From Geosiphon pyriformis (taxonomy: Eukaryota > Glomeromycota > Glomeromycetes > Archaeosporales > Geosiphonaceae): a stretch of 64,000 nucleotides of DNA. The stretch is from the NCBI GenBank assembly GCA_016748015.1, contig JAAOMT010000135.1, positions 82,097 through 146,096 of the forward strand, read 5' to 3'. This document shows positions 1 through 11,541 of this stretch, one piece after another (within the stretch, counting starts at the first letter, position 1; the number at the start of each line of letters is the position of its first letter). Both the position numbers and the translations under genes were made by a program. The notes under the pieces were generated by a model that worked only from the letters and a program-made list of their open reading frames with translations, was not told the DNA's origin and made no database searches.

Positions 1-2
1 AA

Positions 3-2591
3 TTAGCAATTAACCCCTCTGAATCCAAAAGAAAGAAGAAGAAAGCCAAAGTTGATTTCGTTCTGGACCCCAATAAAGCTTCTACATCAACTGCTGACAA
101 CAATGAGCCCCCAAAAGCCAAAGTTTTCAAAAACCCTCCAAAGTTGAAACTCCCAGAAATAGTACAAAAATCCGGCCCCTATTCTGTTGTCAAAGACCTT
201 ATGGAAACCCCAGCACATATAACCTTTGGCCAATTGATGACCCATCCACAATTCAGAAAAGATCTTTGCAAATCTCTGATTCCAAAGAAAAAGACACCCA
301 AAACCAACAAACACCCTCGCCAAGCTGGATTTGCTGACAATAGCAATGTCACTCCTCTAATTTGCAAAGCCCAAGTGACTGGCTATTTCATTGATTTGAT
401 CCTAGACAGTGGATCATCTGTTAGTGTTATTGCTAAACACTTTCTTGAAGCAATTGGCAGAAAAATTGATGAATCATTCACACGACCAATGACCAATGTG
501 CATGGTAATAAGAAGAAAGGGCTTGACATAGCCAACGCTATTTCTGTCTGCATCAATGGCATCAGCATTGAAACTGATATGGAAGTATCTGAAGTGAAAG
601 AATACACTATCATTGTTGACAATGAATGGCTCAAGAAAGCAAAAGCTTTGCTTAATTATGAACTCTGTGAACTAACCATCAGATGTGGTGAGAAACCCAT
701 TGTTGTTAAATGTTGCCATTGGACAACTCCCCCAGTACCCAAGCAGAGCCCAGAAGAAAATGAATCAGACGAATCAGATGATGAAGAAAGTGAGGAAGAA
801 AAAGAACAAAAAGAACAAGAAGAAACTGCTGAATTTGCCTATACCATCTTCACTAGCAATGGCAAACCACTAGATAATGTCAAGGCAGATAAAGAAAAAA
901 TCATTGTCAATGGCAAGCTGATCTGCTGGCCTTATTATGACATGCTCAAAAGAACTTTTGACAGAAAGCCAGGCAAGAAAGCCAAATACAGTTATTGGTG
1001 GCATGGTCCTTGTGCCCGGTGCTGGTGTGACAAACCATTGTATTCTCCTAGCGATGAATGCATGTCCTGTCTGATCTATTACAAAGATTGGGAACCAATC
1101 AGCTTGATACCCCATGAGGAAATAAAAGAAGTCCAAAAGTCCTTTGAAAATGAACCACCTGAAATCCAATCACTGGTTGTAGAACAAAAAAAACCCTCTT
1201 CAGAAGAAAGAAAGATAGACATTGAAAACCTGCTGGCTAGAAACAGCTCAGTTGTCTCAAAAGAAGGTGAATCTCCTGGACATACACATGTTATACAACA
1301 CACCATTATTACCAGAGAAACTTGCCCCATCCATTTGAAGCCCTATCAATCCAACTGGTGCAATGATGAGTTTATCAAAAAGAAAATAACCTGAATGAAA
1401 ACCCTTGGATTCATACAGGAAACCAAGATTGAATGGGCATTCCCGGTTGTAGTGGTATCCAAGAAAAGAGGAACCATACACTTTTGTGTTGACTATTGCC
1501 AATTAAATGCCATTATTGAAAGAGACATGTACCCACTTCCCAAGATTGATACAATGCTAGACCAATTCCATAGTGCTACTTTCTTCTCAACCATTGACTT
1601 AACTGCTGGATTCTGGCAAGTAGAAATGGATCCAGAAAGCAGAAAGAAAACTGCCTTCATCACCAAGTATGACACCTATGAATTCACAGTCATGCCTTTT
1701 GGTCTCACAAATGCTTCTCCCACCTTTCAATGCTTAATGGACAAAGTATTTGAATCAATAAAAGAAAACTTTGTTCTAGTCTACTTGGATGACATAATGG
1801 TATACTCAAAAACCTGGGATGAATATCTTGAACATTTGCAAAAAATTTTTGACCTCCTTAGAAATTCTGGTCTCAAGATCAATCCAATCAAATCATTCTT
1901 TGGATGTCAATTCACCCAGTTCTTTGGTCATCTTATTACAAAAAATGGAATCTTCCCTGATCCAGCCAAAATTGAAAAAGTTCAAAACATTAGACAACCA
2001 ATGAATGTTCATGAACTACGCTCTTTTCTTGGTTTGGCCTCTTATTACCACAAATTTGTTAAAGATTTCTTCAAAATCGCCACTCCTTTCAATTAGCTAC
2101 TTAGGAAAAACATCAATTATCACTGGGGCACTCATCAACAAAAAGCATTTGAAATTCTGAAGGAAAAACTGGTTACAGAACCTATCCTCATGCAACCTAA
2201 TCTGGATTGACTTTTTATCCTCCATACTGATGCATCTGGCTATGGACTTGGTGCTGTTCTTTTCCAGAAAGATGAAGATGCCAGAGAACATGCTGTAGCA
2301 TATGCCAGTAGAACTCTTACACCAGCAGAAAGAAACTACTCAGTCACAGAGCAAGAATGCTTAGCAATAGTTTGGGCTACCAGCTACTGGGACAAATATC
2401 TTAAAGGTGTAAAATTTTTGGTAGTAATAGATCATCAAGCTTTGGTTTGGCTACACAACAAAAAAAATCTGGAACATAAACAGATAACTCGCTAAATACT
2501 CCATTTGGATGAATTCGACTATGACATTCAACACCACAAAGGAGCTAATCATCAAAATGCTGATGCTCTCTCCAGACTTACCATCCAGTGA
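3..2591 (+). pseudogene. pol: A1 protease-reverse transcriptase-RNase H (pol), stop-interrupted
   Basis: One reading frame runs from the window edge to a TGA at 2589-2591. It has an aspartic protease with an intact LDSGSS active site (about 400-430), then an acidic Glu-rich linker and a Cys cluster (CARCWC...CMSC, about 1010-1070). RT follows with FCVDY, the LTAGFWQV block and an intact YLDD catalytic box near 1784-1795. RNase H carries HTDASGYGLGAV, the ASRTLTPAE block and a final DALSRL. Premature stops lie at 1392 (TGA), 2094 (TAG, where other copies read CAG), about 2208 and 2493. The final stop after RNase H is shared by other copies and is probably the natural end of this ORF. Confidence 0.9.
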
Positions 2592-2656
2592 TAGTAAAAC
2601 CCTCTCAAACCAAACCAACTTAATTATTTGTAACTCCCCCACAAACAAACACGATA

Positions 2657-3970
2657 ATGGACTTGGACAACTACTCTGCCTTAATGGAATTTTTGGGTAA
2701 AAGACAATACCCGCTGAACTATACTTGACAGCAAAAAGAACATTTATGTAAACAATCAAATTTCTATTTGATTCACCAGAACCAGTTATATAAAAGAAAT
2801 AAAAAAGATCCTGACTGCCCTCAGAGAGTCATTAAATTTGAAGAAAGAGAAATCATGATCTATAATATGCACACTAATCCATTAGCTGGACACTTTGGAA
2901 AAACAAAAATGATTCAGAAAACTTTAGTTCGCTATTATTGGCCTACCTTGGGAAAAGACATTGCTGAATACATCAAAACCTGTGATACCTGCCAAAAAAG
3001 AGGAAAACCCAATCGCAAGGAAGATATCCATCCAATCTCTGTTGGCCAACCATTTGACAGAATTGGTATAGATGTTGTTGGACCTTTAACAGTAACTCCT
3101 AATGGCAACAAATACATTATCACAGTTACCAACTATCTTACAAAGTGAGTAGAAGCAAGAGCCACTCCAGATCAAACAGCAGTCTCAATTGCCAATTTCA
3201 TTTATGAAGATATTATCTGTCACCATGGCTGCTCCAAAGAACTTTTATCTGACAGAGGAGGAGCTTTTCTCAGTACACTGGTTGAAGAACTTTGTAGAAA
3301 AATGGGAATACATCATAAACTCTCTTCCCCTTATCACCTCCAAACAAATGGCCTAGTGGAACGTTTCAATAGAACACTATGTGAAACCCTAGCCAAAACC
3401 AGTGAAGAAACCAACCTATGGGACAAAGTATTGCCTTCAGCTTTGTTCGCCTACAGAACTGTGAATCATGACATAACAAGTTATGAACCCTTTTATCTGC
3501 TCTATGGACAAATGGCAACTCTACCAATAGAAACAGATATAGAAACAATATCTTTTGAAGAAATAACAATAGGAGATTACAAGGACATTTTGCAAAGAAG
3601 ACTTGGTACCATTCTTGACTTATTGGTAAAAGCACGGATAATTGCCTTTGAAAAGATAAAACAGTTCCAAAAGAAGCTCAAAAAGAAAAAGACCTATAAA
3701 ACACTTTCCTTAAGTGTTGGTGATTTAGTTTTGGAATACTGTTCAGACAGAAACAATGTCTATGGTGATAAATTCACCAGCCGCTAGAAAGGACCTTTTA
3801 TAGTCAACAAAGTTTTGAACAATGGTTCATATATCCTACAAGATCAATATGAAACAATATTCAGTGATCATCCTGTTCATGGCATGCGACTCAAGAAATA
3901 TCACAAACGACTTGATTGGTTACCTGTTGTGGTAATACCAACCCAAATGATCAGCAAAAATCAGATATAA
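2657..3970 (+). pseudogene. int: A1 integrase, separate frame from RT
   Basis: This frame opens with an ATG (MDLDNYS...) and lies in the -1 frame relative to RT-RNase H. It shows an HHCC zinc-binding domain (H-x6-H, then CDTC), and the catalytic core residues are all present: D in GIDVVGPL, D in LLSDRG and E in NGLVERFNR. A C-terminal tail runs to TAA at 3968-3970. Internal stops at 2726 (TGA), 3146 (TGA in place of the Trp of LTKW) and 3785 (TAG) inactivate this copy. The start at 2657 is chosen because no upstream in-frame coding is seen and other copies align from the same point. Confidence 0.88.
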
Positions 3971-4011
3971 ATAAATGCACCATTCCCAAAACAGAGGTAT
4001 CTTCAATCGAC

Positions 4012-4668
4012 ATGAACAATTATTTCCTGGATCAAAACATTCAAAATGCTTTCTATACTTTTCATGAGTACTGGATCAAGAACTATCCAAATGCTACTCT
4101 GACTATTGGAAAACAAACCACCATAACAGACAACAGTGGAACTTACACTGTTATCAGACCAAAGAAAACAACTACCAGAAGAGAAAGAATTGGTGGCAAA
4201 ATGGATAAATATCTGCTGGAAAGCATAACAGCAGTAATACTTTTACCTTTCAGCACAATTGGAAAAACAATACAAGAAATCTTGCCCATAGACAAAAACT
4301 TGTCATATGGAAGACAACTAGAATTCTATGGTTGTCTTGGTGAAATTATAAAAGACATGAAGCTCATGAAGAAAACAACTTCAGAGATACAAGAGAAAAT
4401 TTTGGGCATTATACGATTGGATGTCCCAAGAGTTTTGACCATTGCTAGAAGAGCCAGAACTCTTATACAAAGATTTGGTCTCTTGGATACAAAACTTATT
4501 TCACCTCAAGTATTATATACTCTATCCACAAAAAACTTCAACAAACTAGTTAGTTTTGAGTTAGACAAAACCCTTCACATAGACTATTCCATAAATAGCT
4601 TGATTTTGCCAGAGCTCAATCTCTTTGGAGAGAATGATGTTATGGTTGAAACTCATAGTTTTTATTAG
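4012..4668 (+). CDS. A1 third ORF (ORF3), 218 aa, unknown function, ends inside the LTR
   Basis: An uninterrupted ORF downstream of integrase, starting MNNYFLDQNIQ and stopping at TAG 4666-4668, 31 nt inside the 3' LTR. The protein is basic and mainly helical-looking, with a KKTTTRRER-like patch. There is no signal peptide, obvious membrane span or Cys pattern, so it does not look like a classical env. A5 encodes the same 218-codon ORF at 34354-33698, and A2 and A0 keep pieces. Element B has a positional counterpart (21372-22079). In A1 this ORF is intact although pol carries many stops. The function is unknown; an accessory or virion-associated role is only a guess. Confidence 0.8.
   Translation: MNNYFLDQNIQNAFYTFHEYWIKNYPNATLTIGKQTTITDNSGTYTVIRPKKTTTRRERIGGKMDKYLLESITAVILLPFSTIGKTIQEILPIDKNLSYGRQLEFYGCLGEIIKDMKLMKKTTSEIQEKILGIIRLDVPRVLTIARRARTLIQRFGLLDTKLISPQVLYTLSTKNFNKLVSFELDKTLHIDYSINSLILPELNLFGENDVMVETHSFY
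4627..4637 (+). promoter_or_regulatory. Polypurine tract of A1
   Basis: The purine-rich GGAGAGAATGA lies directly before the TGTTATGG start of the 3' LTR, the expected place for the plus-strand primer. A5 carries GGAGAGGATGA at the equivalent place. The tract is embedded in ORF3 coding sequence. Confidence 0.65.
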
Positions 4669-4729
4669 TTATCACATATATTAGCCACTGATGTCATATA
4701 ATTAGCCACCCTATTTTTAGATAGTGATC

Positions 4730-4880
4730 GTTGACCTGATCAATAACCTAACCGTTGACCTGATCAATGACCTGACCGTTGACCTGATCATTGATCTGAT
4801 CATTGATCTGATCAATAATCTGATTGTTGACCTGATTGTTGACCTGATCATTGACCTGATCATTGACTTGGTCATTGATC
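4730..4880 (+). repeat. 12-bp U3 minisatellite of family A
   Basis: About 12.5 head-to-tail copies of a 12-bp unit, consensus GTTGACCTGATC, with variants such as ATTGATCTGATC. The TGATCA palindrome recurs at unit junctions. The array is directly upstream of the LTR TATA box. All family-A LTRs in the window have the array, with different unit numbers. Confidence 0.92.
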
Positions 4881-4892
4881 ACTTTAGATAAC

Positions 4893-4900
4893 TATATAAG
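4893..4900 (+). promoter_or_regulatory. TATA box of A1 LTR
   Basis: TATATAAG lies a few bases after the 12-bp repeat array, a good position for the core promoter of the LTR. The same motif is present in the other family-A LTRs (for example CTTATATAGC on the plus strand of minus-oriented copies). Confidence 0.6.
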
Positions 4901-5399
4901 TGATAATTTCCTTAGCTGTAGAAAAACATGATCAAAGTAACGAAATAAACAATATCAATTACTTCTTCTCATAATCGCTTATTCCCCTTTCCTTATCTTC
5001 AAGTATCTACTTGTTGGCATTTACATACCTTATTTTTTCCCCTTCTTGATTTGTATTTGTTAGAATTAGCCTGAGAAGCAATTGGCTTGCTCTTGTAATT
5101 CATTGAATAAAAAAACGATTGAAAAGCACAACAATACCTGTTATTGATTCTAAGAATCGCCGAGTTGAGGCATAGAATAATAGCAGCAGTGTTATCTTGT
5201 TGACAATCACGGACTATTCCTCTACCTTCAGATTTAAAAAAAGATTAGTGACTGTGATTTTTATGAGACTGATCATGCACATTAAATTCCTACTTATTCA
5301 ATTCACTCCCTTATTGTAATTCCCTCTTTGTTTATTTCCATCACCATACAATACTGTTTTCCTTTGCTATCCGTTAGCTTGTTACTCCAACCTGTAACA

Positions 5400-6208
5400 A
5401 TATAATGCCCAAAATTTCTGTCTGTATCTTTGAAGTTGTTTTCTTTATGAGTTTTATATCCTTTATGATTTCATCAAGACAACCATAGAGTTTTAATTGT
5501 CTTCCATATAACAAGTTTTTGTCTATGGATAAGATTTCTTGAAGTGTTTTTCTTATTGTGCTGAAAGATGAGAGTATAGCTGCTGTTATACTTTCTAACA
5601 GATATTTATTTATTTTGCTACCAATTTTTTCTCTTTTGGTAGTAGTTTTCTTTGGTCTAATAACAATATATATTCTATTGTTATCAGTTATGGTGGTTTG
5701 TTTTTTAATGGTCAGAGTAGCATTTGGATAGTTTTTGATTTAATACTCATAGAGAATATAGAAAGTGTTTTGAATGTTTTGATTCAAAAAATAATTGTTC
5801 ATATTAATTGAAGATACTTCTGTTTTGGAAATGGTGCATTTATTTATACTTGATTTTTGTTGATTAATTGAGTAAGCATTACCACAACAGACAACCAATC
5901 AGGTCATTTATAATATTTCTTAAGTTGTGTATCATGAACAGAATGATCATTAAAGATTGTTTCAGATTGATCTTGAAAAATATAAAAACTATTATTTAAA
6001 ACTTTGTTGACTATAAAGAGTTCTTTTTATTGGCTAAAGAATTTATCACCATAAACATTGTCTCTATTTAAACAGTATTCTAGTACCAAGTCACCAATAC
6101 TTAAAGAAAGTGTTTTATAAGTTTTCTTTTTCTTAAGCTTTTCTTGAAACTGTTTTATTTTTTCAAAAGCAATTATTTGTGCTTCTACCAAGAAGTCAAG
6201 AATGATAC
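5400..6208 (-). mobile_element. A0 3' fragment: ORF3 and integrase C-terminus
   Basis: Antisense family-A sequence. From 5400 it matches the middle of ORF3 (the ATATAATGCCC point seen at 33950 in A5), continues through the ORF3 start near 5800, then the integrase C-terminal region to 6208. It is cut on the left by A1 and on the right by A2. The missing upstream half resumes at 23654: the integrase break points match around one GGTACC site (ATAC at 6205-6208, GTAC at 23654-23657), so 5400-6208 and 23654-29658 are halves of one element. Numerous stops are present. Confidence 0.85.
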
Positions 6209-6912
6209 TATTACGAGTTAGAGTAACAAGCTAACAAATAGCAAAAGAGAACAGGATTATAGGGTAATGGAAGGAATTAAAGAGAATTCAACTTCAAAGA
6301 GTGAATTGAATAAGTATGGATTCAATGTGTGAGATCAGTCTTATAAAATATCTCAGTTACTATACTTTTCAAAGAATAACCAAGAATCTGAAGGTAGAGA
6401 GATAGTCCATACTGTCAACAAATAATTACACCTGGTATAATTCTATGCTTCATGTCAGTACTCTTAGAATTCAATATTAGGTATCAGATGTACTTTTCAG
6501 TTACATTTTATTCAATAATCTTCAAATGCTGCAATTACATGTTTCAGGAAAAGGATAAGGAATAACCAACAAGTAATCTTTTATCTTTAAAATGTTCAGA
6601 TACTTGAAAATAGGGAAAGGAAAATTAGTGATAAGAGAGAGATTGAGATAAAAGTTGTTATTTTAATTATTTTTATTTCCTTGATTTCTATATGCTTTTC
6701 TACAGCTAAGAGATTTATTACTTATATAGCTGTCAAAAATGGTCAATGATCAGGTTAACAACTAGGTTAATGATTAGATCAATAATCAGATCAATGATTA
6801 GGTCAACAGTCAGATTATTGATCACTTTTTAAAAATAGAGTGGCTAATTTATGTGACATCAGTGGCTAATACATATGATAATTAATAAGAAGTATAAGTT
6901 TCAACCATAATA
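6209..6912 (-). repeat. A2 3' LTR
   Basis: On the plus strand it runs from TATTACGAG (degraded TGTTAC end) to CCATAATA (degraded TAACA end). It contains about seven 12-bp repeat units near 6738-6822. Each terminus shows one transition, consistent with the general C/T and G/A decay. Confidence 0.88.
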
Positions 6913-7461
6913 TCATCCTCTCCAAAAAGATTAAGCTCTAGTGAAATCAAGCTATTTATGATGTAATCTATTTAAAGAGTTTTATCTAACTCAAAACTAA
7001 CTAGTTTGTTGAATTCTTTTGTGGATAAGGTATATAATACTTGAGACAAAATAAGTTGAGACATCTAACAGTATAATGCCCAAAATTTCTGCCTGTATTT
7101 CTAAAGTTGTTTTCTTTATGAGTTTCATATCTTCTATAATTTCACCAAGATGACCATAGAGTTCTAATTGCCTTCCATATGACAAGTTTTTGTCTATGAG
7201 TAAGATTTTTTGAAGTGTTTTTCCAATTGTGTTGGAAAGTGGGAGTATACTTTCCAACAGATATTTATCCATTTTACTACCAATTTTTTCTCTTCTGGTA
7301 GTAGTTTTCTTTAGTCTAATAACAGTATGTGTTTCACTGTTATTAGTTATGGTAGTTTGTTTTCCAATGGTTAGAGTAGCATTTGGATAGTTTTTGATCC
7401 AATACTCATGAAGAGTATAGAAGGTATTTTGAATTTTTTGATCCAGAAAATAATTGTTCAT
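6882..7461 (-). pseudogene. A2 ORF3, internally deleted
   Basis: Starts with the same MNNYFLDQ as A1 and A5 and ends ...VETYTSY with a TAA inside the LTR. About 75 nt present in A1/A5, covering the RRARTL...GLLD segment, are missing after LDVS, and the frame is lost there. The first 140 or so residues remain readable. Confidence 0.75.
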
Positions 7462-7502
7462 GTCAATTGAAGATACCTCTGTTTTGGAAATAGTGCATTT
7501 AT

Positions 7503-8816
7503 TTATACTTGATTTTTGCTAATTATTTGAGTCGGTATTACTACAACAGGCAGCCAATCAGATCGTTTATAATATTTCTTAAGTCATGTACTATAAACAA
7601 GATGATTATTGAAGATTGTTCTAGATTGATTTTGAAAAATATAAGAACCATTGTTCAAAACTTTGTTGATTATAAAGGGTCCTTTTTACTGGCTAAAGAA
7701 TTTATTATCATAAACATTGTCTCTATCTGAACAGTATTCTAATACTAAGTCACCAATACTTAAAGAAAGTGTTTTATAGGTTTTCTTTCTTTTAAGCTTT
7801 TCTTGAAACTGTTTTATCTTTTCAAAAGCAATTATTTATGCTTCTACCAAGGAGTTAAGAATGGTACCAAGTTTTTTTTGTAAAATGTTTTTGTAATTTT
7901 CTATTGTGATTTCTTCAAAGGATATTGTTTCAATGTCAATTTCTATTGGTAGTATTGCCATGCATTCATAGAGCAGATAAAAAGGTTCATAACTTGTTAT
8001 GTCATGATTTACAGTTCTATAAGCAAACAAAGCTGAAAGCAGTACTTTGTCTTATAAGTTTGTTTCTTCACTGGTTTTGGCTAGGGTTTTACATAATGTT
8101 CTATTGAAACATTCTACTAGGCCATTTGTTTGAAGGTGATAAGAGGAGAAAAGTTTATAATGTATTCTTATTTTTCTACAAACCTCTTTAACCATTGTAC
8201 TGAGAAAAGCTTTTTCTCTATCAAATAAAAGTTCTTTGGGGCAGCCATAATAGCAGATGATATCTTCATAAATAAAATTGGCTATTGAGACTGCTGTTTG
8301 GTTTGAGGTGGCTCTTGCTTCTACCCACTTTGTAAGATAGTCAGTAGTTGTAATAATGTATCTGTTGCCATCAGAAGTTATTGTTAAAGGTCTAACAACA
8401 TCTATATTAATTCTGTTAAATAGTTGACCAACAGAAATTGGATGGATATCTTCTTTGCGATTGGGTTTGTCTCTTCTTTGGCAGATGTCACAGGTTTTGA
8501 TGTATTTAACAATATTCTTTTCCAAGATAGGCCAATAATAATGAACTAAAGTTTTCTGAATTGTTTTTGTTTTTTCAAAGTGTTCAGCTAATAGGTCAGT
8601 ATGCATATTGTATATTACAATTTCTCTTTCTTCAAATCTGATAACTTTTTGGGAGTGGTCAAGATCTTTTCTGTTTCTTTTATATAATTGGTTCTGGTAA
8701 ATCAAATAGAAATTTGATTGTTTGCACAAATGTTCTCTTTGCTGTCAAGTGTATTCTGGTGGGTATTGTCCTTTATCCAAAAATTCTATTAAGGCAGAGT
8801 AGTTGTCCAAGTCTAT
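7503..8816 (-). pseudogene. int: A2 integrase
   Basis: Same layout and length as in A1 and A5, but the expected start ATG is ATA. The HHCC zinc domain (H-x6-H, CDIC) is intact. The first catalytic D is present in INIDVVRP, and LLFDRE and the E region (NGLVECFNR) are recognisable. Stops lie at several places, including between the zinc domain and the C-terminal part. It lies out of frame with RT-RNase H, as in all family-A copies here. Confidence 0.85.
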
Positions 8817-8880
8817 TATTGTGTTTGTTTATAAAAGAGTTACTAATAATTAAGTTGGTTTGGTTTGAGAGGTAGTACTG

Positions 8881-11541
8881 TTACTGGATAATAAGTCTAG
8901 ATAGAGCATCAGTGTTGAATATCATAGTTAAATTCATCCAAGTGGAGTATTCAGCGAGTTATTTGTTTGTGTTCCAGCTTCTTTTTCTTGTGCAGTCAAA
9001 CCAAGGCTTGATGATCTGTTATCACTAAGAATTTTGTACCAAAAAAACATTGATCCCAATAGTTGGTAGCCTAAACTACTGCTAAACATTCTTGTTCAGT
9101 AATTGAATAATTCTTTTCTGCTGGTGTGAAGGATCTATTGACATATGCTATAATATGTTCTCTGCCATTTTCATTTTTCTGTGAAAAGACAGCACCAAGT
9201 CTATAGCTAGATGTATTAGTATGGAGAATAAAAGGTTGGTCCAGATCAGATTGTTTGAGAATTGGTTCAGTAACAAGTTTTTTTTTCAGAATTTCAAAAG
9301 CTTTTTGTTGATAAGTGCCCCAGTAATAATTGACATTTTTCTTGAATAGCTGATTGAAAGGAAAGGCAATTTTGGAAAAATTCTTGATAAATTTGCAATA
9401 GTAAGAGGCCAAACCAAGGAAAGAGCATAGTTCAGGAATATTCATTGGTTGTCTAATGTTTTGAACTTTTTCAACTTTAGCTGGATCAGAAAAAATTTCA
9501 TCTTTTGTGACAAGATGACCAAGAAACTGAATGGATTGGTGTCCAAAGAAAAATTTGATTGAGTTTATCTTGAGGCCAGCATTTCTGAACAGGTCAAAAA
9601 CCTTTTGTAAATGTTTAAAATGTTCATCCCAGATTTTTGAATAGACTATTATGTCATCTAAGTAGACCAGAACAAAGTTTTCTTTTACTGATTCAAATAC
9701 TTTGTCCATCAGGCGTTGAAAGATAGAAGGAGCATTGGTGAGACCAAAAGACATAACTGTGAATTCATAGGTGCCATACTTGGTGATAAAAGCAGTTTTC
9801 TTTCTGCTTTCTGAATCTATCTTTACTTGCCAGAATTCAGCAGTTAAGTCAATATTTGAGAAAAAAGCAGTACCATTGAATTTATCTAGCATTGCATTAA
9901 TTTTGGAGAGTGGATACATGTCTCTTATAGTGATGGTATTTAATTGACAATAGTCAACACAGAAGTGTAGGGTTGCATTTTTTTTGAATACTACTACAAC
10001 TGGGAAAGCCCATTCACTCTTGGTTTCTTGTATGAATCCAAGATCTTTTATCCAGTTTATCTCTTTTTTGATAAACTTATCATTACATCAATTGGATTAA
10101 TAAAATTTCAAATGGATGGGGTGAGTTTTTTTGGTGGTGATGGTGTGTTGTATCACATGGGTTTGTCTGGAGGTATCATCTTCTTTTGAGATAACTGGGC
10201 TATTTCTAGCCAACAGATTTTCAATGTCCACTTTTTTTTCTTCAGAGGAAGGTTCTCTTTGTTCTATAACTAATGATTAGATTTCAGGTGATTTATTCTT
10301 AAAGGACTTTTGTACCTCTTTAAGTTTTTCTCAAGGTATTAAGCTAATTGGTTCCCAATCTTTGTAATAGATTAGGCAGGATTTGCATTCATTATATGGT
10401 GAATACAAAAGTTTATTACACCAGTACTATGCATAAAAGCCATACTACCAATAACTGTATTTTGCTTTTATGCCAGGTTTTCTGTCAAAGGTTCTTCTGA
10501 GGATGTCATAGTAGGGCCAGCAGATCAGCTTGTTATTTACCATGATTTTTTCTTTATTAGCTTTAACATTGTTCAGTGGCTTGCCATTGTTGGTGAAGAT
10601 GGTATAAGTGAGTTTAGCAGTTTCTTCTGGTTCTTCTTAATCTTCTTTATCATTGTTCTCATCATTATCTGATTTATCTGATTGTTTTTCTTCTTGGTTT
10701 TGCTTGGGTACTGGAGGAGTTGTTCAATGTTGGCATTTAATCACAATGGGTTTTTTACTACATCTGATGGTTAGCTTGCAAAGTTCATAGTCAAGTAGTG
10801 CTTTGGCTTTCTTAAGCCATTCATTACCAACAATGATAGTATACTCTTTTGCTTCAGATACTTTTATATCAGTTTCAATGCTGATACCATTGATGTAAAC
10901 AGGAATAACTTTGGCTATGTCCAGACCTTTCTTCTTGTCACTATGTATGTTGGTCATTGGTCTTGTGCAAGGCTTATCAATCTTTCTGCCAATTGCTTCA
11001 AGAAAATGTTTGGCAATTACACTAACAGATGATCTACTATCTAAGATCAGATTAATAAAGTAACCAGCCACTTGGGCTTTACAAATCAGAAAAGTAACAT
11101 TGTTGTTATTAGCAAGTCCAGCTTGGTAAGGACGTTTGTTGGTCTTTGGTGTCTTCTTCTTTGGTATCAATGATTTGTGAAAATTTTTTCTGAACTGTAG
11201 ATGGGTTATCAGTTGGCCAAATATAATGTGTGCTGGGGTTTCTATGAGATTTTTAACAACAGAATAGGGTCTAGATTTTTGTACAATTTCTGGGAGTTCC
11301 AACTTTGGAGGATTTTTAAAAACCTTAGTCTTTGGTGGCTTATTGTTATCAGCAGATGATTTGAATGCTTTGTTTGGGTCCAAAACAAAATCAATCTTGG
11401 CTTTCTTCTTCTTTTTGGTTGATTCAGAGGTGTTGATTGCTAGTTCATTCATATCATGATTATTATCAGTTAGGTTAAAAGCATAAAAGAAGTTTTTTTC
11501 TGGTTGGCTTGCACTCTCACCCTTTAGAGGTGTGCCTACAA
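8881..11541 (-). pseudogene. pol: A2 protease-RT-RNase H
   Basis: Begins in the -1 frame at the slippery heptamer 11542-11548. The protease active site is LDSRSS (G to R in the conserved DSG). RT is open from 9919 to 9071 with the YLDDIIVYS catalytic box intact. RNase H continues with small deletions near 8900. Stops interrupt the acidic linker and the region around 10000-10700. Clear protein-level identity with A1 and A5. Confidence 0.87.

Larger units (their letters stand above)
1..5399 (+). mobile_element. Ty3/gypsy element A1 (5' end outside window)
   Basis: Plus-strand family-A LTR retrotransposon. The window opens inside the start of the protease frame, so the 5' LTR and gag are missing. 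In order it holds protease, RT, RNase H, integrase, a third ORF and a complete 3' LTR. Immediately after the LTR (from 5400) the sequence switches to the antisense third-ORF region of another family-A copy, so A1 sits inside element A0. The flank after the LTR reads ATAT. From the 4-bp duplications of its neighbours, the same 4 bp should precede its 5' LTR outside the window. Several in-frame stops make this copy defective. Confidence 0.93.
4638..5399 (+). repeat. A1 3' LTR (762 bp)
   Basis: Starts TGTTATGG and ends CCTGTAACA, with TGTTA/TAACA ends. Boundaries were set by comparison with the reverse-complemented LTRs of A5, A2 and A0, all of which begin and end at the same points. It contains a 12-bp minisatellite followed by a TATA box, which marks the U3 promoter. 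The first 31 nt also encode the end of ORF3. Confidence 0.92.

Noticed and set aside
4012-4668. ORF3 as a retroviral-type envelope gene
   Set aside because: No signal peptide, no transmembrane segment, no glycosylation-rich ectodomain and no cleavage site are visible.
4730-4880. 12-bp repeats with short spacing as a CRISPR-like array
   Set aside because: No spacers; it is a pure tandem minisatellite in a eukaryotic LTR.
4638-6912. Apparent inverted-repeat structure (plus LTR, antisense internal piece, minus LTR) suggesting a fold-back element or autointegration product
   Set aside because: The pieces belong to three different elements. The antisense piece is continuous with 23654-29658, and A2 has its own target duplication, so simple nested insertion explains it.
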